A stretch of DNA of 26,368 bases from Thiopontia sp964344435 (GTDB taxonomy: Bacteria > Pseudomonadota > Gammaproteobacteria > GCF-002020875): the NCBI GenBank assembly GCA_964344435.1, contig CAYFNH010000025.1, forward strand, positions 1-26,368, given 5' to 3'. Positions 24,664-26,368 of the stretch are shown piece by piece. The notes beneath the pieces are model-generated. The model was not told the DNA's origin, searched no databases, and worked only from the letters and a program-made list of their open reading frames with translations. The number at the start of each line of letters is the position of its first letter. The first letter of the stretch is position 1. The translations under genes and the position numbers were made by a program.

Positions 24664-25288
24664 CCTGCTCTCTCTTGCTGCAACCGCAGAGGTGCAGGAG
24701 GTGAAACTCTACTCGGCACTGGGGCAACCGTTGCTGGCTGAGGTGACTCTGTTACCAAGTGAGCGCACTGCACAGAGCTTTCGGGTAGAGGGGGCAGGGC
24801 GTAGCTGGAGCAGTGTGCCGGTGAAGACACAAGGCACACTACTGATTCTCTCGGATAAAGCGGTGGAACAGCCGGTTCTGGAGCTTACCCTGCAGGCCGG
24901 TGAGCTTTCACGTCCCCTGGTTCTGCTGTTGCACCCAGTGCCACCCCATTCCCGTTCAGACTATCTGCAGAGCTTGCTGCAGGACTATAACCGCCTGGGT
25001 GAGGCGCAGGCTGCCAGTCTGTCTCAACCATCTTCACCACCACAACAGACGACATATTGGTGGCAACTGCCGCAGGGGGAGGTGGCTTCACGCTGGTTGC
25101 TATTCCTGCTGTTGGGGGGGGGCTTCTCCTGGGGGGTGCTGCGCTGGTGGCGCAAGGCGGAGACAGTCGACCTCAATATGCCCGCAGCAGTGGAGCGTGT
25201 CGACCAGCAGCTGAACCGGTTTCAGCAGGATGTTGAACATGTTGAGGGGTTGATCAAGGCTACCAGGGTGGAGCAGCGTCCCCAATGA
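24596..25288 (+). CDS. Miniature FimV-like protein
   Basis: A 230-residue protein in the conserved fimV position between usg and truA. After a Sec signal peptide (about 1-31, LKFCWLITCSLLSLAATA) residues 33-116 match the FimV N-terminal domain: VQEVKLYSALGQPLLAEVTLL, then LLILSDKAVEQPVLELTLQAGELSRPLVLLLHP. A short linker, one membrane segment (about 166-184) and a 46-residue helical cytoplasmic tail follow. Known FimV/HubP polar landmark proteins are several hundred residues longer, with a LysM peptidoglycan-binding domain, an acidic region and a C-terminal TPR/FimV domain; all are absent. The start is uncertain: ATG 24596 has no Shine-Dalgarno, GTG 24623 has AGGGGG 12 bases upstream. It overlaps usg by 68 bases (or 41) and truA by ATGA. 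Confidence 0.75.
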   Translation: MFARGQHSTVYRLLKFCWLITCSLLSLAATAEVQEVKLYSALGQPLLAEVTLLPSERTAQSFRVEGAGRSWSSVPVKTQGTLLILSDKAVEQPVLELTLQAGELSRPLVLLLHPVPPHSRSDYLQSLLQDYNRLGEAQAASLSQPSSPPQQTTYWWQLPQGEVASRWLLFLLLGGGFSWGVLRWWRKAETVDLNMPAAVERVDQQLNRFQQDVEHVEGLIKATRVEQRPQ

Positions 25289-26046
25289 GATATGCCGCTG
25301 GGGTGGAGTACAACGGTGCGGGGTTTCATGGCTGGGAGATCCAGCAGCCGGAGATTCGTACGGTACAGGGGGAGGTGGAGCGGGCGCTTTCGAGGGTCGC
25401 CAACCACTTTGTGCGAGTGACCACGGCCGGTCGTACTGATACCGGTGTCCACGCCTCGGGACAGGTGATTCATTTCGATAGTGAGGCAGTGCGTAGCGAG
25501 CGCTCCTGGCTCTATGGGGCCAATGCCAACCTTGCTCCAGACCTCTGTTTGAGCTGGGTGCGTCCGGTATCGGAGCAGTTTCATGCCCGTTTCTCCGCAC
25601 TCTCCCGAACCTATCGCTATCGTATTTTCAACCGTCCGGTGCGCACGGCGCTGTCGGTGGATGAACGCACCTGGGTCTATCGTCCGCTGGATGAGCAGAG
25701 AATGCAGCAGGGAGCCAACTATCTTTTGGGAGAACATGATTTCAGCAGCTACCGGGCGGTCGCTTGCCAGGCCCACAGCCCGGTGCGTACTATTCATCGT
25801 CTGCAGGTGACGCGACAGGGGGAAGAGGTTACCATCGAGGTGCGGGCCAATGCCTTCCTTCACCATATGGTGCGTAACATTGCCGGGGTGCTGATAGCAA
25901 TCGGCAGTGGTCAACAACAGCCCTGCTGGGCGAAAGAGGTGCTGGCGCTACGGGATCGTACACAAGGAGGGGTAACGGCTCCTCCACAGGGGTTGACCCT
26001 GGTTGCGGTAGAGTACCCGGCAGCCTTGCTGCCACAGCAGTCTTGA
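25285..26046 (+). CDS. truA: tRNA pseudouridine(38-40) synthase
   Basis: A 253-residue protein that converts uridines 38-40 of tRNA anticodon arms to pseudouridine. The catalytic Asp52 lies in the family motif AGRTDTGVHASGQVIHF; the YNGAGFHGWEIQ start and the SRTYRYRIFN and FLHHMVRNIAGVLIAIG stretches are typical. It starts in an ATGA overlap with the FimV-like gene, so it is translationally coupled. In Pseudomonas trpF follows truA; here a PAS-domain gene does. Confidence 0.97.
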   Translation: MRYAAGVEYNGAGFHGWEIQQPEIRTVQGEVERALSRVANHFVRVTTAGRTDTGVHASGQVIHFDSEAVRSERSWLYGANANLAPDLCLSWVRPVSEQFHARFSALSRTYRYRIFNRPVRTALSVDERTWVYRPLDEQRMQQGANYLLGEHDFSSYRAVACQAHSPVRTIHRLQVTRQGEEVTIEVRANAFLHHMVRNIAGVLIAIGSGQQQPCWAKEVLALRDRTQGGVTAPPQGLTLVAVEYPAALLPQQS

Positions 26047-26111
26047 GGGGGCTCCATGCAGTGTGTTTTACAGTGGTGGCTTTATGGTGTGGGGGGAAAT
26101 CAAGTACAATG

Positions 26112-26148
26112 GCTATCAAGATAGCTATAACTAAAATGTGATTTTAGT
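26112..26148 (+). promoter_or_regulatory. Two adjacent perfect inverted repeats upstream of the PAS-domain gene
   Basis: GCTATC-AA-GATAGC (26112-26125) and ACTAAAAT-GTG-ATTTTAGT (26130-26148) are both perfect. Neither is followed by a T-run, so they do not look like a truA terminator. A TATAGT at 26160-26165 downstream could be a -10 box, but no good -35 box pairs with it. They may be operators or mRNA folds. Confidence 0.4.
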
Positions 26149-26211
26149 CACTATTGATGTATAGTATTGCGGCATTGTTTTGTGAGCAGAATGCTTGCAG
26201 GGAGGAAGGAA

Positions 26212-26368
26212 GTGAAACAGAAACATATAGTTCCCACCGACAAAGAGCGAGTGATGCGGGCGGACGACTTTATCGTCTCCAAGACCGACCTGACCGGGCG
26301 GATCACTTATGGTAACCGAATCTTTATCGAGTTCTCCGGCTACTCCGAAGAGGAGCTGATCGGAACCC
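26212..26368 (+). CDS. PAS-domain protein, Aer-like N-terminus (partial, runs off the window)
   Basis: The frame from GTG 26212 is open to the window end (52 codons). The visible protein, with DDFIVSKTDLTGRITYGNRIFIEFSGYSEEELIG, is the start of a PAS domain very like the N-terminus of the Aer aerotaxis receptor and of PAS-containing methyl-accepting proteins, which bind FAD or haem to sense redox state or oxygen. GGAGG (26201-26205) lies 6 bases before the GTG; an in-frame ATG at 26191 is less likely because it would put that ribosome site inside the gene. Whether an MCP, GGDEF or kinase domain follows cannot be seen. Confidence 0.8.
   Translation, partial: MKQKHIVPTDKERVMRADDFIVSKTDLTGRITYGNRIFIEFSGYSEEELIGT

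Overview
The window reads as the chromosome of a Gram-negative gammaproteobacterium with moderately high GC. The evidence is gene order: leuC-leuD-leuB-asd-usg-fimV-truA follows the order I know from Pseudomonas and many other gammaproteobacteria, and aroC is followed by an MFS transporter as in Pseudomonas. The tandem AddB/AddA-like nuclease-helicase pair, the sigma54 two-component system, the bacteriohemerythrin, the GAF/HD-GYP protein and the PAS sensor would suit an environmental, redox-sensing bacterium, perhaps a sulfur-oxidising lineage. The genus cannot be fixed from this sequence alone. There are no rRNA or tRNA genes, no CRISPR array, and no transposase or phage genes.

Layout. 84-2946: a membrane histidine kinase and an NtrC-type sigma54 activator overlapping by 8 bases. 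3040-5763: a hybrid sensor kinase interrupted by one in-frame TAG. 5764-6034: a gap filled by a nested palindromic repeat element. 6035-12465: bacteriohemerythrin, AddB-like nuclease and AddA-like helicase-nuclease, tightly packed as one probable operon. 12586-13187: a HigB/HigA-like toxin-antitoxin pair. 13224-13898 (minus) and 13933-16173 (plus): an exported Sel1-repeat protein divergent from aroC and an MFS transporter. 16437-16727: a small unknown protein. 16741-17886 (minus): a GAF/HD-GYP phosphodiesterase. 17967-21229: leuC, leuD and leuB, closed by a strong intrinsic terminator. 21430-22216: two small unknown proteins behind a possible Fur-controlled promoter. 22387-26046: asd, the asd-like pseudoenzyme usg, a miniature FimV and truA. 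26212-end: the start of a PAS-domain protein resembling the Aer aerotaxis receptor.

The genes cover leucine, chorismate and aspartate-family biosynthesis, double-strand-break repair, signalling through phosphorelay and probably cyclic di-GMP, and polar or pilus organisation.

The most unusual points are: (i) the lone amber codon inside an otherwise intact hybrid kinase; (ii) the nested palindromic element with a 36-base palindrome at its heart; (iii) four promoters whose -10 boxes sit 6 or 7 bases before the start codon, predicting leaderless mRNAs, including one 21-base palindrome that supplies a -10 box to both aroC and the divergent Sel1 gene; (iv) a FimV reduced to about 230 residues; (v) a bacteriohemerythrin with Gln in place of one iron-binding His. 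I see no clearly new multi-gene system.
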